DNA from: Pandoraea pnomenusa
GTDB lineage: Bacteria; Pseudomonadota; Gammaproteobacteria; Burkholderiales; Burkholderiaceae
Reading direction: 5' to 3'
DNA: 64,000 bases
Assembly: GCF_000767615.3 (NCBI RefSeq)
Contig: NZ_CP009553.3
Location: forward strand, 1,116,001 to 1,180,000
Below the pieces are notes generated by a model. That model had not been told where the DNA came from, did not search any database, and worked only from the letters and a program-made list of their open reading frames with translations. Numbering within the stretch: position 1 is the stretch's first letter; each line of letters begins with the position of its first letter. Below are positions 16,888 through 25,919 of the stretch, in pieces. The translations under genes were made by a program, and so were the position numbers.

Positions 16888-17947
16888 AGGCCCACCTTGA
16901 ATTCCTTGTTCCAGAAGTCGAGCAGCGCCGGCTTGTCGGCGGTGAAGCGGGCGTAATCGAGCTTGACCATGCGATCGAGTTCGTCGTTGGTGAAGCCCAC
17001 GCTTTGCTGCAGCGACGGCGGCAAATTGGCGTTCTTCACCGTCGGCGCGTAGCCCATCGTCTCGGCAAAGCCGATCTGCGCGCGCGGATCGAGCATCGCG
17101 TTCAGATAGTTGAAGCCGCACGCCTTGGACTGCGAGTTCTTCGGCACGGCGGCCTCGAACGTCACCGGCACCGCGCCCTCCTTGGGCACCACGTAGTCGA
17201 TCGGCACGCCGGCCTTCTTCCATTGCAGGGCACGCGCCTTCCACATGCAGGTGAACCAGATGTCGCCGCTCTTGAGCGCCGAGGCCACCGCTTCGTTCGA
17301 CGGATACACCTTGGGCTGTTGCGTCTTGCGAAGCTCGCGCAGGAATTGCACGCCGCCGGCCATGTCGCCGTCCTTGTGTCCGGCCGCAAGCGAGCTGCTC
17401 ACCACGTTGAAGTTGTAGAGGATGTCCGAGAACCCGACCTTGCCCTTGAGCTTGGGATCGAGCGCCGCCGTGAACGAGTCGGGCTTCGTGCCGAGCTTTT
17501 CCGGGTTGTACACGATCACCATCGCGCTGAAGATGTGCGGAATCGAGTAGGGGCGGCGCAGTGCGTCGAGCGTGTTGACGAGATTCGGCACGAGTTTGGC
17601 GTCGACCGTCTCGAGAATGCCCGAGCGGTTGATGTCGTACATGTCGAGATCGGCCAGACAAGCCACGTCGAGCGAGCCGCGGCGCGAGGCCTTTTCGGCG
17701 CGCAGCTTGGTCATGCGTTCGACCTGTCCCGCGGAATCGTAAGTGACCTTGCCCCGGCCGCCTCGATAATCGGTTTGCCGATGTTCTGCTCCAGCAGGTT
17801 CAGGTAGTCGCCGCCCCAGGTGCCCACGACCACGTTCGGGCACGCGGCGGCGGCGTGTGCCGAAAGGGCGTCGAGACCCAGCGCGGGGGCGATCACCAGG
17901 CCGGAAGCGGTCTTCAGAAACGTGCGGCGGTTCAGAGCGTGCGTCAT
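16884..17947 (-). pseudogene. Spermidine/putrescine-type ABC substrate-binding protein, interrupted by a one-base frameshift
   Basis: The gene starts at 17947 with a twin-arginine-type signal (NRRTFLKTASGLVIAPALG, cleavage likely near AHAAA). It reads in frame to EAAG, then changes frame and continues as GKVTYDSAGQVERM to the stop at 16884. The total length is one base short of a multiple of three. The break is at a G4 run (plus-strand C 17752-17755); one extra G restores a 354-residue PotD/PotF-like protein. Both halves are otherwise intact and conserved in style, so a homopolymer sequencing error is as likely as a real mutation. Its loss would disable the importer. Confidence 0.8.
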
Positions 17948-18122
17948 GTCGTCATCCTTCGTAGCATGGGCCAGGCGACTGGCCGGGGTATGGAGCGAGA
18001 AGCCTGCGTGTGGTGGTGTGGTGCGTGCGTTACGGATATCGGATCGTCGGCAAGGTCGCCGCGCGTTATTGCATCGAAGCGGCACATCGTGGCGACCCAG
18101 TGCGGTCGGCGGTCGGCGGCCG

Positions 18123-19175
18123 TCAGGCGTTGAAGAACAGACAGTCCGTACTCGCGAAGCACGCCTTGAGCGCGCGTCCCGGAGCGTAACGGCCTGCGTC
18201 GTCGCGAGCCGTGTTGGGCACATGCGCCACGAGCGTCTCGCCTTGCGGACTCTTCAGGCGCAGCTCCAGCGTGGCGCCAAGATAGATCGTCTGATCGACC
18301 GTCACGGGCATGGACGTCTCGTCGTGCGCCGGCGCGTCGCTCAGGCGCAGACGTTCGGGGCGAATACCCAGCGTGCGCGCGTCCGGTGTGGCGCTCGCGA
18401 GCGCCAGGCGTTCGCCGCGGGCCGTCACGAAGTGGCCGTCGTGCATCTGACCGGCGAGGAAATTCATCTTGCCGAGAAAGTTCGCCACGAACGGATTCGC
18501 AGGGCGTTCGTAGAGCGCGTCGGCCGTGCCGATCTGCTGCACGCGGCCGTCATGCATGACGGCGAGGCGATCGGCAATCGCGAGCGCCTCTTCCTGGTCG
18601 TGGGTGACGAAAATCGTGGTGAGGCCCAGACGCCGCTGGAGCGCGCGAATTTCCTCGCGCACTTCGGTGCGCAGCTTGGCATCGAGGTTCGAGAGCGGTT
18701 CGTCGAGCAGGAACACGTCGGGACGAATCGCCAGCGCGCGGGCGATCGCCACGCGCTGTTGCTGACCGCCCGAGAGCTGGCGCGGGTAGCGGTCGGCCAG
18801 CTGGGACAGCCGCACCATGTCGAGGGCTTCGCGGATGCGCGCGGCGCGATCGGCGCTCGACACGCGCCGCATCTCCAGTCCGAACGCCACGTTCTCGGCC
18901 ACGGTCATGTGCGGAAAGAGGGCGTAGCGCTGGAACACCATGCCCGTGTTGCGGCGATGCGGGGGCAGGCGCGAGACTTCCTTGCCGCCGATCCATATTT
19001 CTCCCGCCGTGGGCTCGACGAAGCCCGCCACCATGCGCAGCGTGGTGGTCTTGCCGCAGCCGCTCGGGCCGAGGAACGCGACGAGCTCGCCTTCGGCGAT
19101 CTCCAGCGAGAAGTCCGTCACGGCAGCGGCGTTGCCGTATTGCTTGCGCAGTCCGCGCAGCGAAACGTTGGCCAT
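18123..19175 (-). CDS. ABC transporter ATP-binding protein, spermidine/putrescine (PotA-like) family
   Basis: A 350-residue ATPase: Walker A FLGPSGCGKTTTLRMVAG, Q-loop MVFQRYALFPHMT, signature LSGGQQQRVAIARAL, Walker B VFLLDEPLSNLDAKLR, H-loop FVTHDQEEAL, then a C-terminal TOBE domain (about 280-345). The TOBE domain and FPHMTVAENVAFGL place it with the PotA/FbpC/UgpC group. The ATG at 19175 is one base beyond the permease stop, with AGGTGA upstream, so the genes are coupled. A 175-nt gap separates it from the binding-protein gene downstream. Confidence 0.92.
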   Translation of the reverse strand: MANVSLRGLRKQYGNAAAVTDFSLEIAEGELVAFLGPSGCGKTTTLRMVAGFVEPTAGEIWIGGKEVSRLPPHRRNTGMVFQRYALFPHMTVAENVAFGLEMRRVSSADRAARIREALDMVRLSQLADRYPRQLSGGQQQRVAIARALAIRPDVFLLDEPLSNLDAKLRTEVREEIRALQRRLGLTTIFVTHDQEEALAIADRLAVMHDGRVQQIGTADALYERPANPFVANFLGKMNFLAGQMHDGHFVTARGERLALASATPDARTLGIRPERLRLSDAPAHDETSMPVTVDQTIYLGATLELRLKSPQGETLVAHVPNTARDDAGRYAPGRALKACFASTDCLFFNA

Positions 19176-19176
19176 G

Positions 19177-20052
19177 TCAGATCACCTGGCTGAGTTTGAC
19201 GAAGCGATCGGTGATCAGCATGACGATGCCGAGCAGCACGATCTGCGCGGCGGAGACCGCCGCAATCGTCGGATCGAGATTGAATTCGAGGTACTGCATG
19301 ATCGCGATGGGCAACGTGGTCTTGCCCGGGCCTACCAGCGGCAGCGTGAGTTCGAGGTTCTCGAACGACACGATGAAGCTGAACAACACCGCCGCGACAA
19401 TGGCGGGGCGCAGCATCGGCAGCGTGACACGCCACAGCGTGCGCCACGGCCCCGCGCCGAGATTGCGCGCGGCCTCCTCGATGGTGCCGTCGATTTGCGC
19501 GAGGCTCGCGCCCACGAGTCGCATCGTCCAGGGAATGGTCAGGCAGATGTGCGCGATGACCAGACCACCGAACGTGCCGACGATGTCCATGTCCAGCGCG
19601 TTTTCGGCGCGCAGGTAGAAGAGGTAGGCGGCGATGCCGGCCACGATGCCCGGCACCACCAGCGGCAGCAGCAGCACGTTGCCCAGCGTGCGGCGTCCCG
19701 GAAAGCGGTAGCGCGCGAGGGCCAGCGAGGCGGCAACCCCGAGAATCACGCCGCCAATGGCGGCGCAGGCGGCCAGTTGCAGCGAGAGCAGGAAGCCGTC
19801 GGCAAACGCGGCATTGCGCCAGGCGTTCAGATACCACGAGACCGTGTAACCGCTGGGCGGGAAGGTGATGATCGCGTCTTTGAAAAAACTCAGCCAGACC
19901 ACGAAGATCAGCGGGCTGAGCATGAACAGGTAAATCAGCGTCACCCCGGCGCGCACGGCCCAGCTCGCGAGCGGCACACGCCGCGGTCGACCGGCGGGGC
20001 GTGGCAGCACGTTGCCCGTCATCCCGCTCGGCTCCATCGAAGTCTGCGTCAT
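19177..20052 (-). CDS. ABC transporter permease, spermidine/putrescine (PotC-like) family
   Basis: A 291-residue inner-membrane permease with about six helices and an EAA loop (TIEEAARNLGAGPWRTLWRV). The start at 20052 (MTQTSMEPS) is supported by a GGGAAGGA site upstream. It is the first gene of the accessory cluster that runs through the ATPase, binding protein, second permease, M24 enzyme and amidohydrolase. Two palindromes at 20081-20127 lie directly upstream, so the operon promoter and its operators are probably here. Confidence 0.9.
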   Translation of the reverse strand: MTQTSMEPSGMTGNVLPRPAGRPRRVPLASWAVRAGVTLIYLFMLSPLIFVVWLSFFKDAIITFPPSGYTVSWYLNAWRNAAFADGFLLSLQLAACAAIGGVILGVAASLALARYRFPGRRTLGNVLLLPLVVPGIVAGIAAYLFYLRAENALDMDIVGTFGGLVIAHICLTIPWTMRLVGASLAQIDGTIEEAARNLGAGPWRTLWRVTLPMLRPAIVAAVLFSFIVSFENLELTLPLVGPGKTTLPIAIMQYLEFNLDPTIAAVSAAQIVLLGIVMLITDRFVKLSQVI

Positions 20053-20080
20053 TGGCGTCCTTCCCGGTATCGTGGATTCG

Positions 20081-20094
20081 ATGCAAATTTGCAT
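20081..20094. promoter_or_regulatory. Candidate operator 1: 14-bp perfect palindrome
   Basis: ATGCAAATTTGCAT is perfectly self-complementary and lies 29 nt upstream of the PotC-like start. It shares the ATGCAAAT half-site with the second palindrome, whose centre is 30 bp away, about three helical turns. Confidence 0.55.
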
Positions 20095-20107
20095 TGCTCG
20101 AAACGTT

Positions 20108-20127
20108 GATATGCAAATTAGCATATC
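20108..20127. promoter_or_regulatory. Candidate operator 2: inverted repeat with 7-bp arms
   Basis: GATATGC and GCATATC flank AAATTA. The inner part matches operator 1 (ATGCAAAT). A third half-site, ATGCAAA, occurs at 20136-20142. The group is a repeated, AT-rich motif in otherwise GC-rich DNA and looks like a binding array for a dimeric regulator. Confidence 0.55.
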
Positions 20128-20193
20128 AAAATCGACATGCAAACCGGAAAGCTGTCAGGGTTTCAACCGAGTCGGGCGGCGCGTGTTTCACAC

Positions 20194-20241
20194 CCTGTTT
20201 CGCATCCTGTTTCGCATCCTGTTTCGCATCCTGTTTCGCAC
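20194..20241. repeat. Four tandem 12-bp repeats
   Basis: The unit CCTGTTTCGCAT occurs four times head to tail (last copy ends in CAC). It is in the non-coding gap between miaA and the PotC-like gene. The unit length is a multiple of three and no gene crosses it. Confidence 0.9.
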
Positions 20242-20325
20242 CGTGGAAGGGTGCGCGAATGCAACGGGGATGCCGCGCAGCGCGCCACGTGGCATGCCGC
20301 CGGGAAGCCGCGGCCGCGCCGCTTT

Positions 20326-21273
20326 TCAGTCTCGCCAGAGGGCGCGCACGGTGGCGAGTGCGCGTTGTGAGGCGTCGGCGGCGGTGCAGTCGACGATGTG
20401 TCGCTCAGGCATCGAGCGCAGCCACGTGAGCTGGCGCTTGCACAACTGACGCGTGGCGAAGATGCCCTTGTCGCGCATCGTGTCATAGTCCGTTTCGCCG
20501 TCGAGGTATTCCCACACCTGTCGGTAGCCGACGCAGCGCATCGACGGCAAGCCGGGATCGAGATCGCCGCGCGCACGCAGGCGTTCGACCTCGTCGACCA
20601 AGCCCGCGGCGAGCATCAGCCGAAACCGCTCGGCGATGCGCGCATGCAGCACCGAGCGATCGCCGGGCTCGAGGGCCACCGGCACGAACGTATGTCCGGG
20701 TGACGTGCGCGACGACTGCGCCTGCTCGGCAAGCCACTGCGACATCGGCTTGCCCGACAGCTCGAAAATCTCCAGCGCGCGCTGGACGCGCTGCGCGTCG
20801 TTCGGGGCAAGGCGCGCGGCTGTCGCGGGATCGACGCTCGCGAGCCGGGCGTGCATCGCGGGCCAGCCAATGCGCGCGGCGTCTTCGTCCAGCCTGGCGC
20901 GCACGGCGGCGTCGGCCGACGGCAGCGGCGACAGGCCATGCGTGAGCGCCTTGTAGTACAGCATCGTGCCGCCGACGAGCAGCGGACGACGTCCGCGTGC
21001 CGCGATCTCGTCGACCAGACGCAGCGTGTCCTCGCGGAATTGCGCGGCGGAGTAGGCGTCGCGCGGATCGATGATGTCGATCAGGTGATGCGGAACGGCC
21101 GCCAGTTCGGCGGCGCTGGGTTTCGCCGTGCCGATATCCATCTCGCGGTAGACGAGCGCGGAATCGACGCTGACGATCTCCAATGGTGTCTCCTGCGCGA
21201 GCGCCAGGGCGGCGGCGGTCTTGCCGGATGCCGTGGGGCCCAGCAGGCAGACGATCGGGGAGTGTGCCTTCAT
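20326..21273 (-). CDS. miaA: tRNA dimethylallyltransferase
   Basis: MiaA puts a dimethylallyl group on A37 of tRNAs that read codons starting with U. The 315-residue protein has the P-loop GPTASGKT (12-19), the [18 protein letters not shown] substrate block, [12 protein letters not shown], and the C-terminal [13 protein letters not shown] and [15 protein letters not shown] segments. Length and motifs are standard. It begins 7 nt after mutL, with which it is probably co-transcribed, as in many proteobacteria. Confidence 0.96.
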   Translation of the reverse strand: MKAHSPIVCLLGPTASGKTAAALALAQETPLEIVSVDSALVYREMDIGTAKPSAAELAAVPHHLIDIIDPRDAYSAAQFREDTLRLVDEIAARGRRPLLVGGTMLYYKALTHGLSPLPSADAAVRARLDEDAARIGWPAMHARLASVDPATAARLAPNDAQRVQRALEIFELSGKPMSQWLAEQAQSSRTSPGHTFVPVALEPGDRSVLHARIAERFRLMLAAGLVDEVERLRARGDLDPGLPSMRCVGYRQVWEYLDGETDYDTMRDKGIFATRQLCKRQLTWLRSMPERHIVDCTAADASQRALATVRALWRD

Positions 21274-21280
21274 GAACCGC

Positions 21281-23320
21281 TCAACGTCCGCGCATGAACA
21301 ATTTGTCGAGGTCGCCGAGCGTGAGCTGGTACCAGGTGGGGCGCCCGTGATTGCATTGGTCGGCGCGTTCGGTCGCTTCCATCTGGCGCAGCAGCGCGTT
21401 CATCTCTTCATGCGTGAGGCGGCGGTTGGCGCGCACGGCCGTATGGCACGCGAGCGTGCCCAGCAATTCGTGCTGACGCTCCGTGAGCACGCGCGAGCCG
21501 CCGTACTGGCGAAGGTCCGCAAGCACCGCGCGTGCGAGCGCCTGAGCGTCGGCGCCGTCGAGCAGCGCGGGAATGGCACGCACGGCAAGCGTCGTCGGCG
21601 AGATGGCCGCGAGGTCGAAGCCGAGCGCGGTGAGCGTTTCCTGATGCTCTTCGGCCGTGCCGATTTCCACCGGATCGGCGAAGAACGTTACCGGAATGAG
21701 CAGGGGCTGCACCGGTACGCTTTGCTCGAGCAGCGCCTGCTTGAAGCGCTCGTAAAGAATGCGCTCGTGCGCCGCGTGCATGTCGACGAGCACCAGCCCG
21801 TGGTCGTTCTGCGCCAGGATGTAGATGCCGTGCAGTTGTCCGAGTGCGAAGCCGAGCGGTTGGTCGGGCGCCGTGGCGCCCTGCGTGTCGCCGGGCCCGC
21901 TCGCATTGCCGTATGGCGTTGCCGGGGCGTCCGAGACATGCGTGACGCCAGGTTGGCCAGGTTGGCCCGGTTGGCCAGGCTGACCGTAAGGGCGCGGTGC
22001 GGGCGGCGCGGCACGTCCGAACAGGTTGTCATAGACGGAAAGCGGCTGCGCCACCGGCAGCGTGCCTTGCTGCACGCGCGAATTCCAACTGCTCCCCCCG
22101 GGCGTGCCGAAGCCGCCGCCCGGGCGTGCGCTACCGAAACCTCCCACGCCCGCGATGGCGCCGGGACCGGCGGCAAGGCCGCCGGTGTCCGTGAGGTGCG
22201 CGGCGTGCGTGGCACCGCCGCCACCGGCTGCGCGCGCGAGCGCACGCTGCACGGCATGAAAGACGAACTGGTGCACGCTGCGCGCATCGCGGAATCGCAC
22301 TTCGATCTTCGATGGGTGGACGTTCACATCGACGAGCTGCGGCGGCAGTTCGAAATACAGCACGTAGGCGGGATAGCGGTCGCCGTGAAGCACGTCTTCG
22401 TAGGCAGCGCGCACGGCGTGCGTGAGCAGCTTGTCGCGCACGAAGCGGCCGTTGACGAAGAAGAACTGCTGGTCTGCCCGGCCTCGGCTGGCCGTGGGCA
22501 GGCCGACGAAACCGGACAGGCGAAGCTCGGCCGCCCCTTCGTCGAGCGCGAGATGGGCGCCGGCAAAGTCGCTGCCGAGCACGCGCGAGACGCGCGTGGC
22601 CGCGTCCGACACATTCCAGTGCTCCACCGCGCGGTTGTTGTGCAGAATCGAGAAGCCGACGTCCGGGCGCGCCAGGGCGCTGCGGCGGATCACGTCCATG
22701 CAATGGCCGAATTCGGTTTGCTCGGTCTTCAGGAATTTGCGGCGTGCGGGGGTGTTGAAATACAGGTCGCGCACGTCGACGGTGGTGCCTACGGGGCCCG
22801 CCGCCGGCGTCAGCGCGCCGGTGTTGCCGTCGATGGCGGTCGCGTGCGGCGCGTCGATCTGCCGGCTCGACAGCGTGAGTTGGGCGACTGACGCAATGGA
22901 CGCAAGCGCCTCGCCCCGGAACCCGAGGGTGAGCACCGATTCGAGCTCGTCGAGCGTGCGGATCTTGCTGGTGGCGTGCCGGGTGAGCGCGAGCGGCAAC
23001 TGCTCGGCGGACATGCCGCCGCCGTCGTCGGTGATGGCGATGCGGCGTACACCCCCTTCCTCGAGCTTGATCTGGAGGGCGCGGGCCCCCGCGTCCAGGG
23101 CGTTTTCGAGCAATTCCTTGACCACGGAGGCCGGGCGTTCGACCACCTCGCCGGCGGCGATCTGGCTGATCAGCTGGTCGGGAAGCACGCGGATGGCGCG
23201 CGCCGGCGCGAGGGCCGCCGGCATGGGGCCGGGGCGGCGCTCGGGAGCGTCGGGTGTGGCGTCGACGGGCACGGCGGCCGGGTCTTGCGCTGCGGGGGCG
23301 GGGGTCGGGGTGGCAGACAT
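21281..23320 (-). CDS. mutL: DNA mismatch repair protein MutL
   Basis: MutL links MutS mismatch recognition to strand removal. The 679 residues include an N-terminal GHKL ATPase ([47 protein letters not shown]), a central disordered linker (about 380-480, with [12 protein letters not shown]) and a C-terminal dimerisation domain ending HGRPTWYQL. The endonuclease DQHAAHERI-type motif is reduced to [13 protein letters not shown]; whether it has nuclease activity is unclear. The start MSATPTP at 23320 has a TATAAT box only 7 nt upstream. About 40 extra residues precede the conserved core. Confidence 0.95.
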   Translation of the reverse strand: MSATPTPAPAAQDPAAVPVDATPDAPERRPGPMPAALAPARAIRVLPDQLISQIAAGEVVERPASVVKELLENALDAGARALQIKLEEGGVRRIAITDDGGGMSAEQLPLALTRHATSKIRTLDELESVLTLGFRGEALASIASVAQLTLSSRQIDAPHATAIDGNTGALTPAAGPVGTTVDVRDLYFNTPARRKFLKTEQTEFGHCMDVIRRSALARPDVGFSILHNNRAVEHWNVSDAATRVSRVLGSDFAGAHLALDEGAAELRLSGFVGLPTASRGRADQQFFFVNGRFVRDKLLTHAVRAAYEDVLHGDRYPAYVLYFELPPQLVDVNVHPSKIEVRFRDARSVHQFVFHAVQRALARAAGGGGATHAAHLTDTGGLAAGPGAIAGVGGFGSARPGGGFGTPGGSSWNSRVQQGTLPVAQPLSVYDNLFGRAAPPAPRPYGQPGQPGQPGQPGVTHVSDAPATPYGNASGPGDTQGATAPDQPLGFALGQLHGIYILAQNDHGLVLVDMHAAHERILYERFKQALLEQSVPVQPLLIPVTFFADPVEIGTAEEHQETLTALGFDLAAISPTTLAVRAIPALLDGADAQALARAVLADLRQYGGSRVLTERQHELLGTLACHTAVRANRRLTHEEMNALLRQMEATERADQCNHGRPTWYQLTLGDLDKLFMRGR
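21951..21986. repeat. Short in-frame tandem repeats in the mutL linker
   Basis: Four imperfect 9-bp units of the form GGTTGGCCA encode repeated Gly-Gln-Pro on the minus strand. Copy-number change would lengthen or shorten the linker without shifting the frame. Confidence 0.8.
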
Positions 23321-23679
23321 GGGAACCATTATAAAGGTTGCCCTCAAACACATTGGTCCCCGCCGTTTCAGCCTGCGATACCCTTCTTAATTCGCAACTA
23401 ATTTCCGTGTGCGAAGGTGGTGGCGGAAGATCAGCCCCGTCTGAGCCACCCGAACCGCCTGGCCGCTCAACGCCGGAAGTCGCGGGAAACCGTGGGAAGG
23501 TTGGGTGGGTCGTCGGGCGGACGCGCCGGCACGCGCCGCACGATGGCATGGAAACCGCATGACCCGACCGGCTCCGGCCGTCATGCAGACTTAACGACGC
23601 CCGACGGCCGCGCTGGTATGATGCGACTCGTCGTGCGCCCGCAGGGACGGGCCGGCGTCCTTTATCTTGAGGAATCGTC
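23321..23679. other. Intergenic region between mutL and the DedA gene
   Basis: It holds the mutL promoter candidate (TATAAT on the minus strand, 23333-23328). Nearer the DedA gene, TTGAGGA serves as its ribosome site. I see no other gene, hairpin or repeat here. Confidence 0.5.
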
Positions 23680-24348
23680 TTGGATACTTTGGTGCAATTG
23701 CTGGAGATGGTGCTCCATATCGATAAACATCTGGGCGTGTTTATCGATCAGTACGGAAACTGGGTGTATCTGTTCCTGTTCATGATCGTGTTCGTGGAGA
23801 CGGGGCTGGTGCTGTTTCCGTTCCTTCCCGGCGATTCCCTGCTGTTCATCGGCGGCGCCTTCGCGGCCACCGGTGCCATGGATCCGTGGCTGCTCGGCGC
23901 GCTGCTATTCATCGCGGCCGTGACCGGCAACACGCTCAACTATTGGATCGGCTCGAAGATCGGGCCGCGCGTCTACGAGAAGAACTGGCGATTTCTCGAT
24001 CGCGACGCGCTGCGCAAGACCCACGACTTCTACGAACACCATGGCGGAAAGACGATCGTGATGGCACGATTCGTGCCCGTGGTGCGTACGTTCGCCCCGT
24101 TCGTGGCGGGCGTGTCGGCCATGTCGTGGGCACGCTTCCAGCTCTACAACGTGATCGGCGCGGCCATCTGGGTGACGCTGCTCGTGGGCGGCGGTCACCT
24201 GTTCGGCAATCTCCCGGTCGTCAAGCAATACCTGAACGTCATCGTGCTGGTGGGGATCTCGGCCGCCGTCGTGCCGATCGCGCTCGGCGCGCTGTGGAAG
24301 ATGTTCACGCGCGGTCGCCGCCGCGAGCCGCAACGTCAGGGCGAGTAA
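23680..24348 (+). CDS. DedA-family (VTT/SNARE-associated) membrane protein
   Basis: A 222-residue inner-membrane protein of the DedA family, members of which are implicated in undecaprenyl-phosphate or phospholipid translocation and membrane homeostasis. Visible family marks are FVETGLVLFPFLPGDSLLF, the GSKIGPRVYEK segment, and FVPVVRTFAPFVAGVSAMSW with the conserved arginine. Four or five hydrophobic segments are present. The start is a TTG at 23680, 7 nt after GAGGA; no in-frame ATG or GTG is better placed. It stands alone and is closed by a bidirectional hairpin. Confidence 0.9.
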   Translation: MDTLVQLLEMVLHIDKHLGVFIDQYGNWVYLFLFMIVFVETGLVLFPFLPGDSLLFIGGAFAATGAMDPWLLGALLFIAAVTGNTLNYWIGSKIGPRVYEKNWRFLDRDALRKTHDFYEHHGGKTIVMARFVPVVRTFAPFVAGVSAMSWARFQLYNVIGAAIWVTLLVGGGHLFGNLPVVKQYLNVIVLVGISAAVVPIALGALWKMFTRGRRREPQRQGE

Positions 24349-24408
24349 GGCAAGGCGCACCTCGGTGCGGGCCGGTCGAATCCGGCCGGCAGCGCGCGCG
24401 GCGTGACC

Positions 24409-24449
24409 CAAAAAAGATGGCGCATCCGGAAACCGGACGCGCCATTTTT
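24409..24449. terminator. Bidirectional intrinsic terminator between dedA and amiC
   Basis: ATGGCGC-ATCCGG (24417-24429) pairs with CCGGA-CGCGCCAT (24433-24445), with an A-run before and five T after. It serves both convergent genes. Confidence 0.85.
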
Positions 24450-24470
24450 CTTTGCCCTCGCCGCTTGGCG

Positions 24471-25919
24471 TCAGGCCGTGCGGTTCTTCGCGAGGGGCGG
24501 ATTCTTCGCGAAGTAGGCCTTGATGCCCTTGAGCAGGGCGTTGGCGAGCCGTTCCTGGTAGGCGGGATCGTTCAGCGACTGCTCTTCCCTGGGGTTGCTG
24601 ATGAAGGCCGTCTCGACCAGCACCGACGGGATATCCGGGGCCTTGAGCACGGCGAAGGCCGCCTGCTCGACATGCTTGCTGTGCAGGCGGTCCGCCACCG
24701 TGCCGATCTCGGCGAGCAGTGCCGTGCCGAACACCTTGCTGTCGCGGATCTGCGCGGTCGTCGACATGTCGAGCAGCGCGTGCGCCACCGCCCGGTCGTT
24801 GGTTTTGATGTTCACGCCACCAATCAGGTCGGAAGCGTTCTGCGTCTTCTCCAGCAACCGCGCCGTCGCGCTCGTGGCGCCGCGCTCGGACAGCGCGAAC
24901 ACCGAGGCGCCGTTGGCCGACGGCGACGTGAACGCGTCGGCGTGAATCGACATGAACAGATCGGCGTCCACGCGGCGCGCCTTCTGGACGCGCACGCCGA
25001 GCGGCACGAAGAAGTCGGCATCGCGGGTCATCATGGCGCGCATGTTGGGCTGGGCGTCGATCTTCTCCCGCAGCCGCTTGGCAATCTGCAACACCACAAC
25101 CTTTTCGTACGTGCCACTGCTGCCGATCGCGCCCGGATCTTCCCCGCCATGACCGGGGTCGATGGCGATGGTGAGCAGGCGTGCCGTCTTCGGCCCGCGC
25201 GCGGGCGGCGTGGGCAGGCCGTCGTCGCTTTCGTTCCCGCGCTGGGCGAGCGGCGGCGTCCTGTCCGGCGCCGGCGTCGGACGTGACGCACGCGGGCCGG
25301 GCTCGCGCTGCGCATAACGCTGGAAGAACGCCTCGCTCTCTTCCGTGCTCGGCGTGCCCGACCCGGCACCCGGGGCGGCAGGCGGCGGGTTCTGCGCGAG
25401 CGCCTCGGCCTTGCGGCTGGACTTCGCGAGCAACTCCATGAGTGGATCGGGTTCAACGGCCGGATACAGGTCGAACACCGTGCGGTACTTGTAGCCGGCC
25501 ACCGGCGGCAGCGTGAACGATTGCGGCTTCACGCCGGCCTTCAGGTCGAAGACCATGCGCACCACGCCGGGCTTGAACTGCCCCACGCGCACCTGCATGA
25601 TCTGCGGATCGTTCGGCTGGATCTTGGAGACGAGATCGCGCAGCGTCGGACTCAGATCGACCTCGTCGAGATCGATCACAAAACGGTTCGGACTCTCCAT
25701 CAACTGCTGCTGGAACTTGACCGGGTTGTCGGTCTCGAGCGTGACGCGCGTGTAGTCCTTGGCCGGCCAGACGCGCACCGCCACGATGGCGTTGGCGCGC
25801 GCGAGGCGGGGTCCCGCAAGGGCGAGGATCAGTGTGGATGCGCCCGCGCGCAGTGCTCGGCGTCGGCCGGCATTGGGCGATGAGGCGTCATCGGTTCGGG
25901 CAAAGCGTTTGATCAGCAT
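24471..25919 (-). CDS. amiC: N-acetylmuramoyl-L-alanine amidase, AmiC type
   Basis: The enzyme cleaves the peptide from muramic acid in septal peptidoglycan and separates daughter cells. The 482-residue protein has an N-terminal signal with a basic GRRRALRAG stretch (Tat-like), an AMIN domain (about 45-150) that directs it to the septum, a Pro-rich linker (about 175-245) and an Amidase_3 domain with zinc ligands H257 (DPGHGGEDPG), E272 and H326 (SIHADAF). The C-terminal catalytic Glu lies in VLVETAFISN. The start at 25919 overlaps the tsaE stop by 7 nt. The tsaE-amiC order is widespread. Confidence 0.94.
   Translation of the reverse strand: MLIKRFARTDDASSPNAGRRRALRAGASTLILALAGPRLARANAIVAVRVWPAKDYTRVTLETDNPVKFQQQLMESPNRFVIDLDEVDLSPTLRDLVSKIQPNDPQIMQVRVGQFKPGVVRMVFDLKAGVKPQSFTLPPVAGYKYRTVFDLYPAVEPDPLMELLAKSSRKAEALAQNPPPAAPGAGSGTPSTEESEAFFQRYAQREPGPRASRPTPAPDRTPPLAQRGNESDDGLPTPPARGPKTARLLTIAIDPGHGGEDPGAIGSSGTYEKVVVLQIAKRLREKIDAQPNMRAMMTRDADFFVPLGVRVQKARRVDADLFMSIHADAFTSPSANGASVFALSERGATSATARLLEKTQNASDLIGGVNIKTNDRAVAHALLDMSTTAQIRDSKVFGTALLAEIGTVADRLHSKHVEQAAFAVLKAPDIPSVLVETAFISNPREEQSLNDPAYQERLANALLKGIKAYFAKNPPLAKNRTA

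Noticed and set aside
20194..20241. CRISPR-like array
   Set aside because: Units are 12 bp, head-to-tail and without spacers; no cas genes are near.
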